Of a stretch of DNA of 64,000 bases, positions 34,450-44,008 are shown piece by piece. A program made the translations under genes and the position numbers. Every line of letters begins with the position of its first letter. The first letter of the stretch is position 1. The notes beneath the pieces are model-generated. The model did no database searches, was not told where the DNA came from, and saw only the letters and a list, made by a program, of their open reading frames with translations. Source of the DNA: Burkholderiaceae bacterium (GTDB lineage Bacteria > Pseudomonadota > Gammaproteobacteria > Burkholderiales > Burkholderiaceae); assembly GCA_947448415.1 (NCBI GenBank), contig CANFMT010000003.1:62001-126000 (forward strand), in the 5' to 3' direction.

Positions 34450-36183
34450 ATGACAAATATTACAAAAGCAGTCTCAGCTGATACTTATGAAGGACCAATT
34501 TCTAAGCCCCAAGACTGGGGAATGATTATTGAGCGCGATGTGGCAATCCCATTGCGCGATGGCGGTGTTTTGTATGCCGATATATTCCGTCCGGATACTA
34601 CTGCAGAAAAATTTCCAGCATTGATGAACATGAGCGTTTATCAAAAAGACAAGCTATGGATTCCGCCTGAAGATTTAGAGGAAGAAGCTAATCCTTATAT
34701 GAATTGGGAGACTGTTAACCCATTATGGTGGGTGCCTAGAGGTTATATCTGTGTTCGCGTAGATTCTCGTGGTACCGGAAAATCTCCTGGTAGATGTGAG
34801 CCAAGCTCCTATCAAGAAGCTGTAGATTTCTATGACTGCATTGAGTGGGTCGCTAAACAAAATTGGTGCTCAGGAAATGTAGGCACTATGGGTATTTCAT
34901 ATCACGCTAGTAGTCAATGGCGAGTGGCCAATTTGCAACCACCATCACTCAAAGCCATTATTCCTTGGGAAGGAAGGGCCGATCAGTATCGCGATCAAGC
35001 TTATCATGGCGGCATATTCTCAAGTGGCTTCATGGTGAATTGGATTGCTACGCATACTGCTCACCACCTTTTAGGTAGGGCTAGAAAACACAATCCAGAT
35101 GCATTCTCACAAGATATGCTGTGGCAATATCTCAGTCACGATTTGGATTCAGAGTGGTGGCGAATAAGTAGTGCCCGCTGGGATCAAATAACTGTTCCTC
35201 TTTACAGCGTCGGCAATTGGGGCGGATGGGCTCTTCATCTTCGCGGTAATACGGAAGGTTATTCGAATGCAGCATCTAAGAATAAAAAATTGCGCATTCA
35301 CACGGGCACCCACTTTCATCCGTTTCACTCAGAAGAAGGAAGGCTTGATCAACTTCGTTTCTTAGATCATTGGCTCAAGGGCATTGATAACGGAATTATG
35401 GAAGAGCCACCGATTAAGTTAGAAATCCGAACTGGTGGTAGCACCAAGCCTTATCCCTTCCGCTATGAGCAAGAGTGGCCTTTGGCAAGAACTCAGTGGA
35501 CGAAGATGTATCTACAGATTGAGCGAGAGCCTTCAGAAGTAGAGGCTAATGTTGAGGGTTCTTTAGTAGTGACGCCTCCGGCAAAGGTAAGTAAATTAAG
35601 TTACTCAACCAGTGGCGCCACAAAAGCTGGCGTTGCCTCTAGTTCATCTCTTGCTACTACTCACGGTAGTAGTGCAAGAACGGGCGTCTCTTTTAAAACC
35701 GCTCCAATGACCGAGGATTTTGAAATTACAGGTCCTTTAATGTGCAATCTGTGGGTATCTAGCACCTCGGAAGATATGGATATCATGATTACTTTGCGCA
35801 ACATTGGCCCTGACGGCAAAGATGTCAATGAAGTAGGGCAGCATGGTCAGCCCATTCCGTTGACTAAAGGATGGTTGCGTGCTTCACATCGCAAGTTAGA
35901 TCCAAAAAAATCACTCCCGTATCGCCCTTACCATGCTCACAATGAAAGATTGTGGCTTGAGCCCGACGTTCCAGTGGAATGCCAGATTGAAATTTGGCCA
36001 ACCTGTATTGTTCTTCAAAAAGGCCATTCCTTGAGGGTTGATATTCAGCCACGTGATGGGGTTGGTAGCGCGCCATATACCCACTTCCATTGTGATTACA
36101 ACGCCGGTGCGGTAAATACTATTTATTCAGGTGGTGATATGGAGTCTTATTTGCTACTCCCAGTCATTCCGCAAAAAGCTTAA
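34450..36183 (+). CDS. CocE/NonD-family hydrolase
   Basis: A 577-residue X-Pro dipeptidyl-peptidase-like hydrolase of the CocE/NonD family. The alpha/beta core (DSRGTGKSPG, nucleophile Ser150 in GISYH) is followed by the C-terminal jelly-roll domain (TGPLMCNLWVSST). No signal peptide is present. Members cleave acyl esters and amides, including cephalosporin and cocaine esters. The start is ATG 34450, with GGAAAG ahead; an earlier ATG at 34438 follows the previous stop directly. A near twin lies at 39509. Confidence 0.88.
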   Translation: MTNITKAVSADTYEGPISKPQDWGMIIERDVAIPLRDGGVLYADIFRPDTTAEKFPALMNMSVYQKDKLWIPPEDLEEEANPYMNWETVNPLWWVPRGYICVRVDSRGTGKSPGRCEPSSYQEAVDFYDCIEWVAKQNWCSGNVGTMGISYHASSQWRVANLQPPSLKAIIPWEGRADQYRDQAYHGGIFSSGFMVNWIATHTAHHLLGRARKHNPDAFSQDMLWQYLSHDLDSEWWRISSARWDQITVPLYSVGNWGGWALHLRGNTEGYSNAASKNKKLRIHTGTHFHPFHSEEGRLDQLRFLDHWLKGIDNGIMEEPPIKLEIRTGGSTKPYPFRYEQEWPLARTQWTKMYLQIEREPSEVEANVEGSLVVTPPAKVSKLSYSTSGATKAGVASSSSLATTHGSSARTGVSFKTAPMTEDFEITGPLMCNLWVSSTSEDMDIMITLRNIGPDGKDVNEVGQHGQPIPLTKGWLRASHRKLDPKKSLPYRPYHAHNERLWLEPDVPVECQIEIWPTCIVLQKGHSLRVDIQPRDGVGSAPYTHFHCDYNAGAVNTIYSGGDMESYLLLPVIPQKA

Positions 36184-36199
36184 CTTGGTGGTGAGCTAA

Positions 36200-37201
36200 A
36201 TGCATTCACTTTTTAGGCGCATAGCTTTTAAAAAAGCTTTGCTCATTCTGGGTGCGCTACTAATAACTCAGGCCGCCTATGCTCAAAATAAGCAGGGCCA
36301 ATGGCCAGATCGTCCGATTCGGATGATCGTTCCATTCTCTGCTGGCGGCCCCATAGATATTGTTGCCCGGCGAGTTGGGCAAAAACTGAGTGATGTACTA
36401 AAAACCCCAGTAATTATTGATTACAAGGCTGGTGCAAATGGCTTGATTGGTGCGGATTATGTTGCTAAGTCAGCTCCAGATGGATACACCATGTTAATCA
36501 TGACGGGATCCTTCTCCGCTAATGCGGCGCTTTACAAAAAAATACCTTTTGATCCAATTAAAGATTTTTCGCCTATTAGTCAGGTATACCGCAGTTATGG
36601 AATGGTACTTGTTGTCAATAATGATCTACCGGTAAATTCTCTAAAGGAGTTAATTGCCTATGCGCATGCCAATCCCGGAAAGCTGAGTTATGGCTCGGGT
36701 GGTTACGGTAATGCCTCGCATTTGGTTGGCGAGCTTCTGAACGTACAAACCGGAGCTTCTATTTTGCATGTGCCTTATAAAGGGCTGGGGCCAGCGTTTA
36801 ATGAGGTTGTTGCCCATCAGGTCGATATGACATACATCTCTACGGCTACTGCCGCCAATGGGATTAAAGAAAATGTTGTGAAAGGAATTGCTATTAGTGG
36901 CTCCGCTAGATCTCCAGCAATTCCGAATGTCCCGACCTTTACCGAAGGTGGCGTTAAAGGAGTTGATCAAGTCTATGGTTGGTCTGGATTATTTTATCCA
37001 GCAGGTACCCCTAAGCCGATTGTGAATAAAGTCCAGCAAGCTTTAGCAAAGGTTCTCAGTCAACCCGAGATGAAAAAACAATTTGATGAATTGGGTATTG
37101 TGCCGGTTGGATCAACTTCGTCAGAATTTTCAAAGTTTGTATCCCAAGATATAGAACTGCAAACTCAATTATTCAAAACAGCCAATATTGCTCAACAGTA
37201 A
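36200..37201 (+). CDS. Bug/TctC-family binding protein
   Basis: A 333-residue Sec-exported Bug protein, cleaved near AYAQN. Landmarks are FSAGGPID, DYKAGANG, PDGYTM and HVPYKG, so all ligand-loop residues are present. It starts 16 nt after the CocE stop and is followed 24 nt later by another Bug. Two adjacent Bugs between two hydrolases suggest related ligands. Confidence 0.92.
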   Translation: MHSLFRRIAFKKALLILGALLITQAAYAQNKQGQWPDRPIRMIVPFSAGGPIDIVARRVGQKLSDVLKTPVIIDYKAGANGLIGADYVAKSAPDGYTMLIMTGSFSANAALYKKIPFDPIKDFSPISQVYRSYGMVLVVNNDLPVNSLKELIAYAHANPGKLSYGSGGYGNASHLVGELLNVQTGASILHVPYKGLGPAFNEVVAHQVDMTYISTATAANGIKENVVKGIAISGSARSPAIPNVPTFTEGGVKGVDQVYGWSGLFYPAGTPKPIVNKVQQALAKVLSQPEMKKQFDELGIVPVGSTSSEFSKFVSQDIELQTQLFKTANIAQQ

Positions 37202-37224
37202 TGAATGAAAAATAAGGCAAGAAT

Positions 37225-38199
37225 ATGAACTTGAAAAATAGATTCCTAGCACTCAATCTTTTTATTGTTCTTTTCGCATCGAGTGCGGCATGTATTGCAC
37301 AAAATTATCCAAATCGCGCTACCAAAATCATTGTGCCCTTTGTGGCTGGTGGCCCAACTGATGTGCAGGCAAGGTGGGCTGCTCAGCAATTAAATACTGT
37401 ACTAGGACAGCCTTTCATTGTTGAGAATCGAGTAGGCGGCGGTGGAGTACCTGGCGTTGAAGCAGTGGTTAAGAGTCCAGCGGATGGCTACGTATTGCTT
37501 GCGGGCAATCCTGGACCGCTTACAGTTGCACCGGCAGTGAAAACTAATATGCCCTATCAAACTAGTAAAGATCTTGCCCCAATCATGTTGATTGCACGTA
37601 CTGCAAGTTGCCTCAGCATTCATCCGAGTATTCCTGCGAACAACGTTAAAGAATTCGTTGCCTATGTAAAAGCCAACCCTGACAAAGTCAATTACGGCTC
37701 TCCTGGTGTGGGAACTGTTGGGCATCTATCAATTGAATTATTTGCCACCCAAGCGGGGATTAAGATTAATCACATTCCCTACAAAGGGGCATCGCAATAC
37801 CAAAATGATTTAATTGCTGGGCACATTCAATTGGCTCAAATACAGCTTGCAAATTGCCTCCCATTATTAAAGCAAGGCAAGATTAAGACAATTGGCATAA
37901 CAGCAGAAAAGCGCAATGCTCTTGCACCAGATGTTCCAACCATTGCAGAGCAGGGAATGCCGGGATATCAGAGCTATAACTGGAATGGACTGCTTGCACC
38001 TGCAGCTACGCCCCATGCCATTATCAACAAACTACATGCAATTCTGAGTAAGCAGTTAGCAACCAAAGAGAATCAAGAGCTTTTCACATCGCAAGGATTC
38101 GAACCAAGCAATTTCACACCAGAAGAATTTGCAAACTTTATTCAGCTTGAAACAGAAAAGTGGGCAAAAGTTGCTAAGGTCGCCGACATTAAAGAATAA
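37225..38199 (+). CDS. Bug/TctC-family binding protein
   Basis: A 324-residue Sec-exported Bug protein; cleavage is near CIAQN. Landmarks are FVAGGPTD, ENRVGGG, ADGYVL and HIPYKG. It is the second of an adjacent Bug pair, preceding the alpha/beta hydrolase at 38259 by 60 nt. It is not a close copy of the Bug at 36200, which argues for different ligands rather than recent duplication. Confidence 0.92.
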   Translation: MNLKNRFLALNLFIVLFASSAACIAQNYPNRATKIIVPFVAGGPTDVQARWAAQQLNTVLGQPFIVENRVGGGGVPGVEAVVKSPADGYVLLAGNPGPLTVAPAVKTNMPYQTSKDLAPIMLIARTASCLSIHPSIPANNVKEFVAYVKANPDKVNYGSPGVGTVGHLSIELFATQAGIKINHIPYKGASQYQNDLIAGHIQLAQIQLANCLPLLKQGKIKTIGITAEKRNALAPDVPTIAEQGMPGYQSYNWNGLLAPAATPHAIINKLHAILSKQLATKENQELFTSQGFEPSNFTPEEFANFIQLETEKWAKVAKVADIKE

Positions 38200-38258
38200 A
38201 TAAAGAATTAAAGAGAGTCATTTACTGATAGTCAAAATCAAACCATAAGGAAAGCATC

Positions 38259-39437
38259 ATGGCAGAAAAAAAAGATCCCCCATATTTTATGTACTTCCCA
38301 GATAACTATCGCTGGTCAGCGGCATTTATCAATATGCTGAGCGCTGCCCCTTATGGTGGATCAGAAATTGGAGAATTGCATAAGATTGGTGTAAAGCTCA
38401 AGGGTAAAGCTGGGGATGATGATGAGGCCTGGTTTAATGCCTGCACTGAAGTGGCGGATGGCGTTTGTGAATATGCTGATCGCTGGGCCAAAGAGGGTAA
38501 TAATCATTCAGCGGCACACGCATATCAGCGCGCAGCTAATTACTATCATATGGCGGAACGCTTTCGTACCCCAAAAGATAAAAAAGCACTTGATGTATTT
38601 CAGCGAGGTATTGATGCATTCCACAAATTTATCAAGTTAAGTGATTACGAAATTGAGATCGTAGAGATACCATTTGCAGATGGAAGTCTGCCTGGTTACT
38701 TTGTGCACCCACAAAAGAAGATTGCAGAAAGATCTCCTTGCGTGGTTTACTTTGATGGCCTAGATGTCACAAAAGAAATCCAGTTCATGCGTGGTATTCC
38801 AGATTTAATCAAGCGTGGATTTTCAGTACTGATTATGGATGGCCCAGGAACAGGTGAAGCCATTCGCTTCCGTAATCATTATTTGCGTTATGACTATGAA
38901 GTTGCTGGAAGTGCTTGTCTAGATTATTTAGAGACTCGCAAAGACGTCGATCCTAAGAGGATTGGCATCGTAGCTATTAGCTTGGGCGGTTACTATGCGC
39001 CACGTTGTGCTGCAATGGATCATCGCTGGGCCGCTTGTATTGCTTGGGGTGCGCAATGGGATTATCACGAAACATGGAAGAAGCGTATTGACGCTCAGTT
39101 TAAGCTTTCATTATCTGTTCCAGGTCATCACATTAATTGGATTTTAGGAGTTGATACCCTAGACCAAGCGCTTGAAACTTTAAAGCCATTCAAGCTTGAT
39201 GGCGTGATGCAAAAAATGGAATGCCCATTCCTTTTGGTGCATGGTGCTGAAGATGAGCAAATTCCGTTAAGTGATGCTCAAAAACAATATGATGCCTGTG
39301 GCTCAAAAGATAAAACTCTCAGAGTCTATACCGCAGAAGAGGGTGGATCACAGCATTGCCAACGCGACTACCTCACCTTAGTTGTAGCTGACATGTGGAA
39401 TTGGTTCGAGGATCGACTTATTAAAAATCCAAAGTAG
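38259..39437 (+). CDS. Alpha/beta hydrolase, paralogue of 30141
   Basis: A 392-residue hydrolase with the same plan as the gene at 30141: a helical cap (1-130), then a core with Ser241 (AISLGG), Asp332 (GAEDEQIP) and His366 (SQHCQ). DGPGTG corresponds to DGPGQG in the other copy. It lies between the Bug pair and the second CocE gene. The duplication of hydrolase plus CocE suggests two arms of one degradation scheme. GGAAAG ribosome site upstream. Confidence 0.85.
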   Translation: MAEKKDPPYFMYFPDNYRWSAAFINMLSAAPYGGSEIGELHKIGVKLKGKAGDDDEAWFNACTEVADGVCEYADRWAKEGNNHSAAHAYQRAANYYHMAERFRTPKDKKALDVFQRGIDAFHKFIKLSDYEIEIVEIPFADGSLPGYFVHPQKKIAERSPCVVYFDGLDVTKEIQFMRGIPDLIKRGFSVLIMDGPGTGEAIRFRNHYLRYDYEVAGSACLDYLETRKDVDPKRIGIVAISLGGYYAPRCAAMDHRWAACIAWGAQWDYHETWKKRIDAQFKLSLSVPGHHINWILGVDTLDQALETLKPFKLDGVMQKMECPFLLVHGAEDEQIPLSDAQKQYDACGSKDKTLRVYTAEEGGSQHCQRDYLTLVVADMWNWFEDRLIKNPK

Positions 39438-39508
39438 AGCTAATTTGGCAGTACTACTCTATTGATTTAAATAATAGATAACAAAAAAAGAAAAGCCTAG
39501 GAGGCAAT

Positions 39509-41194
39509 ATGAGTACAACTACATCTGTGATGTCCCAACCCAAAGATCATGGCATGATTGTTGAGAAAGACGTCAAAATCCCATTGCGCGATGGCGGCTA
39601 TTTGTGCGCAGATATTTTTCGCCCTGATTCAGCAGAAAAATTCCCAGCAATTGCAAATATCACTGTCTATAACAAGGATAAGCTGTGGATACCTCCAAGT
39701 GATTTAGAGGAAGAGGCAAATCCCTATATGAATTGGGAGGCTGCCAATCCTATGTGGTGGGTACCACGTGGCTATGTATGTGTCCGCATTGATTCTCGTG
39801 GCACCGGGAAATCTCCAGGGCGATGTGAGCCTAGTTCGTATCAAGAAAGTGTCGATTTTTATGATTGCATTGAGTGGCTAGCAAAGCAAGAGTGGTGCTC
39901 GGGTAATTTGGGCACCTTAGGAATTTCTTATCATGCAGCCTGTCAATGGCGCTTAGCGAACCTTAATCCACCATCACTAAAAGCCATTATTCCTTGGGAG
40001 GGTCGCGCAGATCAATATCGTGACCAAGCCTATCATGGCGGTATTTTTTCAATGGGATTTTTGGGCAACTGGATTAATCAGCACATGGCGCGCCATTTGC
40101 TTGGACGCACTAGAAAGTACAACCCGGATTCTTTCTCCCCAGATATGCTTTGGCAATATTTGAGTCATGATTTAGATTCTGAATGGTGGCGTATGTGTAG
40201 CGCCCGCTGGGATCAAATTAAGGTGCCCGTCTATACGGTAGGAAATTGGGGCGGATGGGGATTGCATTTACGGGGCAATACTGAGGCTTATCTTTGTGCA
40301 GCATCTAAGCAGAAAAAGTTACGCATTCATACTGGAGATCATTTCCGTCCGTTCCATTCAAATGAGGGCAAAGTAGATCAATTGCGATTCTTTGATTATT
40401 GGCTCAAGGGAATGCAGAACGGCATTATGGATGAACCGCCGATCAAATTAGAGATTCGAACTGGGGGTAGCAAAAAGCCTTATGCATTTCGTTATGAGAA
40501 TGAATGGCCTTTGGCTAGAACGCAATGGACGAAGATGTATTTCAGTATAGAGAAAGAGCGCTCTCCTGATGAAACTCATGCAGAAGGCCGCTTAGTCCCA
40601 GAGGAAGTTGCTACCACTCGTCAAATTAGTTACAGCGGTAGTAACCCGAATAAAGCTGGCATTGGCTCTGGTTCTTCTGCGCCTGGTATTGGTAGGTCTG
40701 GAATTTCTTTTGTTACGGATCCCATGACACAAGATACTGAAATAACAGGACCGCTCATGGCTAACCTGTGGGTTTCGAGTACTGCCGAAGATATGGACGT
40801 GATGGTTACTTTGCGTAATATTGATCCCGAAGGTAAAGAAGTGTTTGAGTTGGGTCAACAGGGGCAACCAGTTGTTCTTACCAAAGGATGGTTGCGTGCT
40901 TCACATCGTAAGTTGGATCCCCAAAAATCATTACCTTATCGCCCTTACCACGCACACAATGAAAGATTGTGGCTAGAACCCAATGTTCCAGTGGAGTGTC
41001 AGATTGAAATTATCTCCACTTGCATTGTTTTGAAAAAGGGCCATCAATTGCGTGTGGATATTCATGCGCAAGATAGTGCTGGTAGTGGAAACTTCACTCA
41101 CTTTCATGCCGACTATAACGAAGAGGCTACGCACACCTTTTATGCCGGTGGAGCCATGAACTCTTACATTCTTTTGCCGATTATTCCGTCTTAA
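39509..41194 (+). CDS. CocE/NonD-family hydrolase, twin of 34450
   Basis: A 561-residue CocE/NonD hydrolase sharing long identical stretches with the gene at 34450, for example DSRGTGKSPGRCEPSSYQE and the region around the nucleophile Ser140 (GISYH). Most differences fall near residues 350-400 in the C-terminal domain. The similarity is high enough to imply duplication within this lineage. It closes the hydrolase/Bug run, with a strong TAGGAGG ribosome site ahead. Confidence 0.88.
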   Translation: MSTTTSVMSQPKDHGMIVEKDVKIPLRDGGYLCADIFRPDSAEKFPAIANITVYNKDKLWIPPSDLEEEANPYMNWEAANPMWWVPRGYVCVRIDSRGTGKSPGRCEPSSYQESVDFYDCIEWLAKQEWCSGNLGTLGISYHAACQWRLANLNPPSLKAIIPWEGRADQYRDQAYHGGIFSMGFLGNWINQHMARHLLGRTRKYNPDSFSPDMLWQYLSHDLDSEWWRMCSARWDQIKVPVYTVGNWGGWGLHLRGNTEAYLCAASKQKKLRIHTGDHFRPFHSNEGKVDQLRFFDYWLKGMQNGIMDEPPIKLEIRTGGSKKPYAFRYENEWPLARTQWTKMYFSIEKERSPDETHAEGRLVPEEVATTRQISYSGSNPNKAGIGSGSSAPGIGRSGISFVTDPMTQDTEITGPLMANLWVSSTAEDMDVMVTLRNIDPEGKEVFELGQQGQPVVLTKGWLRASHRKLDPQKSLPYRPYHAHNERLWLEPNVPVECQIEIISTCIVLKKGHQLRVDIHAQDSAGSGNFTHFHADYNEEATHTFYAGGAMNSYILLPIIPS

Positions 41195-41262
41195 GAATTT
41201 GCACTGAGTCACCTGTTGATGCCCGGCCTATGGCGCTGGGTAGCAACATTTCCTGCTATATT

Positions 41263-41280
41263 AATGATCAATTGATCATT
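41263..41280. promoter_or_regulatory. Candidate TetR operator ahead of pcaD-like gene
   Basis: An 18-bp perfect palindrome, AATGATCAATTGATCATT, 86 nt before the lactonase start. It contains two TGATCA half-sites that also appear downstream of the TetR gene at 43934-43962. Confidence 0.6.
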
Positions 41281-41365
41281 TTCATGGAATAATTACACGC
41301 TATAGCAGTTGTGATTGTTTCATTTTTAGCCGTACAAAACAGAAACCCATTTATTAAAGATCGAT

Positions 41366-42136
41366 ATGTCATCTATTCCAAATGCTTCATTCATATTTGA
41401 GGGTAAGGCCAATGCTCCAGTATTGGTTTTAGCTAACTCACTAGCCGCCGCACCCGAGATGTGGGATGCCCAAGCGAAGATCCTGACTGAGAACTTTCGT
41501 GTTTTGCGATACAGCTATCGGGGGCATGGGAAGACACCTGCAATTGGCGATGAGGCAAACATCGAGACATTACGACAAGACCTCTTAGCACTCTTAGATC
41601 AATTGAACATTCAGAAATTTACTTTTGTAGGCTTGTCCTTGGGCGCCATGTTGGGTGTATACCTGGCTGCCAAAAATCCTGAGCGTGTAAATGCATTGGT
41701 TGCAGCAAATTTTCGACCATTTCAGGTGGATGCTACTAAGGAGCAATGGGATCAACGTATTGAGGCGGTTCGTGCAAATGGCATTGAGGCTATTGTGAAT
41801 GGTACGGCTGATAGATGGCTTTCTGAGGACTTTCGAAAAGCGAATCCAACCATTGATCAGCAAGTGCGTCAAATGATTAGCAGAACTTCCTCTGATGGTT
41901 TTATGGCTTGCGCAAAAGCCGTTCGTGATTACGACGCACGACCCTTTCTAAAGGAGGTGCATTGTCCAGTGCTATTGATTGCTGGGTCTGGGGACATGGC
42001 TGCACCAACTTCTGAGTACCCGCTGATGCAGTCATCTATTCCTAAGAACGAATATCTACTATTGCAAGCTGCACATATTTCAAATATTGAATGTGAAAAA
42101 GAGTTCACGGCTGCAGTGCTGAAATTTTTAAAATAG
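41366..42136 (+). CDS. 3-oxoadipate enol-lactonase-like hydrolase
   Basis: A 256-residue alpha/beta hydrolase most like PcaD, which opens 3-oxoadipate enol-lactone in the beta-ketoadipate pathway. The triad reads Ser91 (GLSLGA), Asp210 and His237. The YRGHGKTP segment is also typical. No other pca genes are nearby, so the name is a family call; other lactones are possible. It probably forms an operon with the Gfo and TetR genes that follow. Confidence 0.82.
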   Translation: MSSIPNASFIFEGKANAPVLVLANSLAAAPEMWDAQAKILTENFRVLRYSYRGHGKTPAIGDEANIETLRQDLLALLDQLNIQKFTFVGLSLGAMLGVYLAAKNPERVNALVAANFRPFQVDATKEQWDQRIEAVRANGIEAIVNGTADRWLSEDFRKANPTIDQQVRQMISRTSSDGFMACAKAVRDYDARPFLKEVHCPVLLIAGSGDMAAPTSEYPLMQSSIPKNEYLLLQAAHISNIECEKEFTAAVLKFLK

Positions 42137-42173
42137 ACAAATCCATACATTAGATTAATAGGAGACAGACAAT

Positions 42174-43199
42174 ATGACCCAAAAAATACTTCGTGTAGCT
42201 GTGATTGGTTATGGTTGGTGGGGCAAGACGATTGTTGCCACATTGCAGTCCAGCCCCCTAGTTAAGGTAGAAATGGTAGTTGAGCAAGAGCCAGCGGTTC
42301 GTGAAGCAGCTAAAGCCCTCGGTGATAAATCAGGATTTACTGTTTCGGATTCGTATGAAGATGCGATTCGTAATCCTAATGTAGACGCCGTAATTTTATG
42401 TACGCCACATAAATTACATTCTGCTCAGATTACTGCTGCTGCTAAAGCGAAAAAACATGTATTTTGCGAGAAGCCTCTTTGTCTTACTCTCGATGATGCT
42501 ATTGCCGCTGTCGCTGCTTGTAAGGCAGCCGGTGTCTTATTGGGTATTGGCCATGAAAGACGATTTGAGCCTGCGATCATGGATCTGCGCAAACGTATTG
42601 CAAATGGCGAGTTGGGCACTATTTTGCAGATCGAAGGCAATTTCAGTCAGGATAAATTTTTCGCATTGCCGCCTGATAATTGGCGCCTTTCTAAAGAGTT
42701 AGCCCCCTGTGGCCCACTGTCAGCAACTGGTATTCATTTGGTTGACTTGGCTATTGCAATCTTAGGCCCAGCCGAATCCGTCTTAGCTAGGCTCAATACC
42801 TTGGCAAGTAATTTTGCTAACGGAGATTCATTGGCAATCATGCTTGGCTTTAAAGGTGGACCTACAGCGCTAATTAGTGCCATTCTCGCTACGCCATTTG
42901 ATGGTCGTTTTACGGTATATGGCTCCAAGGGATGGATCGAGATTCGAGACAGAACGCATCCAGAAAATCCAACGGGATGGGATATTAGTATGGTGTTCAG
43001 TGGGAAAGAAAAAGCCATCTCCTTTAATGACCCTCATCCTACTGTTCGAGCTAATCTTGAAGCCTTCGCAAGTGGCGCGCTTGGCCTGAGCACTTACCCG
43101 GTCGGCACAGATGAGATGCTTGCGAATGTGGCTGCATTAGAATCGATTATGAAATCAGCAGAAAGTGGCTCGATTGAAAAAATACCTGCCATTCATTAA
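42174..43199 (+). CDS. Gfo/Idh/MocA-family oxidoreductase
   Basis: A 341-residue NAD(P)-dependent dehydrogenase. The Rossmann motif VIGYGWWGKT is at the N-terminus, and the catalytic-lysine segment CEKPL at about 98-102. The second domain, with a DLAIAILGP stretch, binds substrate. Members act mainly on sugars, inositols and their acids. It carries EKP and not the EIP seen in LigC, so it is not the carboxy-hydroxymuconate semialdehyde dehydrogenase. Located between lactonase and TetR genes, GGAGAC ahead. Confidence 0.88.
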   Translation: MTQKILRVAVIGYGWWGKTIVATLQSSPLVKVEMVVEQEPAVREAAKALGDKSGFTVSDSYEDAIRNPNVDAVILCTPHKLHSAQITAAAKAKKHVFCEKPLCLTLDDAIAAVAACKAAGVLLGIGHERRFEPAIMDLRKRIANGELGTILQIEGNFSQDKFFALPPDNWRLSKELAPCGPLSATGIHLVDLAIAILGPAESVLARLNTLASNFANGDSLAIMLGFKGGPTALISAILATPFDGRFTVYGSKGWIEIRDRTHPENPTGWDISMVFSGKEKAISFNDPHPTVRANLEAFASGALGLSTYPVGTDEMLANVAALESIMKSAESGSIEKIPAIH

Positions 43200-43214
43200 A
43201 TATCCTCAAGAGTA

Positions 43215-43889
43215 ATGACTAAAAAGATTGCATCATCAGTACCTAGCGCCCCAAGGCGTAGATTAAAGAGGGAGGATCGCGAGCGGGAGATTGCACAAGC
43301 GGCCGTTGCCTTTTTTGCCGAGGTAGGTTTTGATGGAGATACCCGTGAGTTAGCGCGACGCATGGGCGTCACTCAGTCCCTTATTTTTCGTTACTTTCCC
43401 TCTAAGGCCGCTTTAATCGAGCGCGTTTACCAAGAAGTTTATGTGGGGCGTTGGAATACTTATTGGGAATCAATCATCACCGATCGCAGTATGCCTCTTC
43501 AAGAGAGGCTCTTGCGTTTTTATAAAGATTACGCCCGCGTTGCATTGACTTACGACTGGGTCCGTATTTTTATGTTTTCGGGCTTAAGGGGTGAAAACAT
43601 CAACACGCGATATTTGGAATTTTTGCGTAGTCGAGTGCTAGAACCCATCGCAAAAGAGTTGCGGATAGAGTTAGGTTTGCCAGGATTCGATGTGGTGCCC
43701 TTGTCTGAGGAAGAGGTGGAGCTGATCTGGGGTATTAATGCTCGAGTTTTTTACCTAGGGCAGCGTCTTTGGATCTTTAATGCCCCCTTAACTTTGGATA
43801 TTGATCAAATAATTGATCAAACGATTACCTCATATTTAGCTGGTGCTAAGCTCACCATTCCTGATCTCATCAAGGCTTCAGCCCAATAA
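43215..43889 (+). CDS. TetR-family regulator
   Basis: A 224-residue TetR regulator. The N-terminal helix-turn-helix runs from about residue 20 to 65 (AAVAFFAEVGF, then RRMGVTQSLIFRYFPSK). The ligand-binding domain is larger than average. TGATCA-based palindromes flank its operon, one before the lactonase gene (41263) and two after its own gene (43934-43962). The regulator thus probably controls both its operon and the flavin monooxygenase genes (inference). Confidence 0.9.
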   Translation: MTKKIASSVPSAPRRRLKREDREREIAQAAVAFFAEVGFDGDTRELARRMGVTQSLIFRYFPSKAALIERVYQEVYVGRWNTYWESIITDRSMPLQERLLRFYKDYARVALTYDWVRIFMFSGLRGENINTRYLEFLRSRVLEPIAKELRIELGLPGFDVVPLSEEEVELIWGINARVFYLGQRLWIFNAPLTLDIDQIIDQTITSYLAGAKLTIPDLIKASAQ

Positions 43890-43933
43890 TTCAGCGCCCA
43901 AAGAGCTCAACTAGGGTTAACCCTTATTGATAT

Positions 43934-43962
43934 AGATCAAATGATCACTTATAAAGTGATCA
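43934..43962. promoter_or_regulatory. Candidate TetR operator pair ahead of flavin genes
   Basis: A perfect 21-bp palindrome TGATCACTT-ATA-AAGTGATCA (43942-43962) is overlapped on its left by AGATCAAATGATCA (43934-43947), which matches the core of the 41263 site at 12 of 14 positions. It lies 47 nt before the flavin reductase start. Confidence 0.6.
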
Positions 43963-44008
43963 AGTGATTACTTAATTTGCAGCAACTAGCTATCAATGGG
44001 GTGTACTA

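Noticed and set aside
43801..43820. TTGATCAA repeats as a TetR operator
   Set aside because: They are inside the TetR coding region and are explained by the repeated residues IDQIIDQ.
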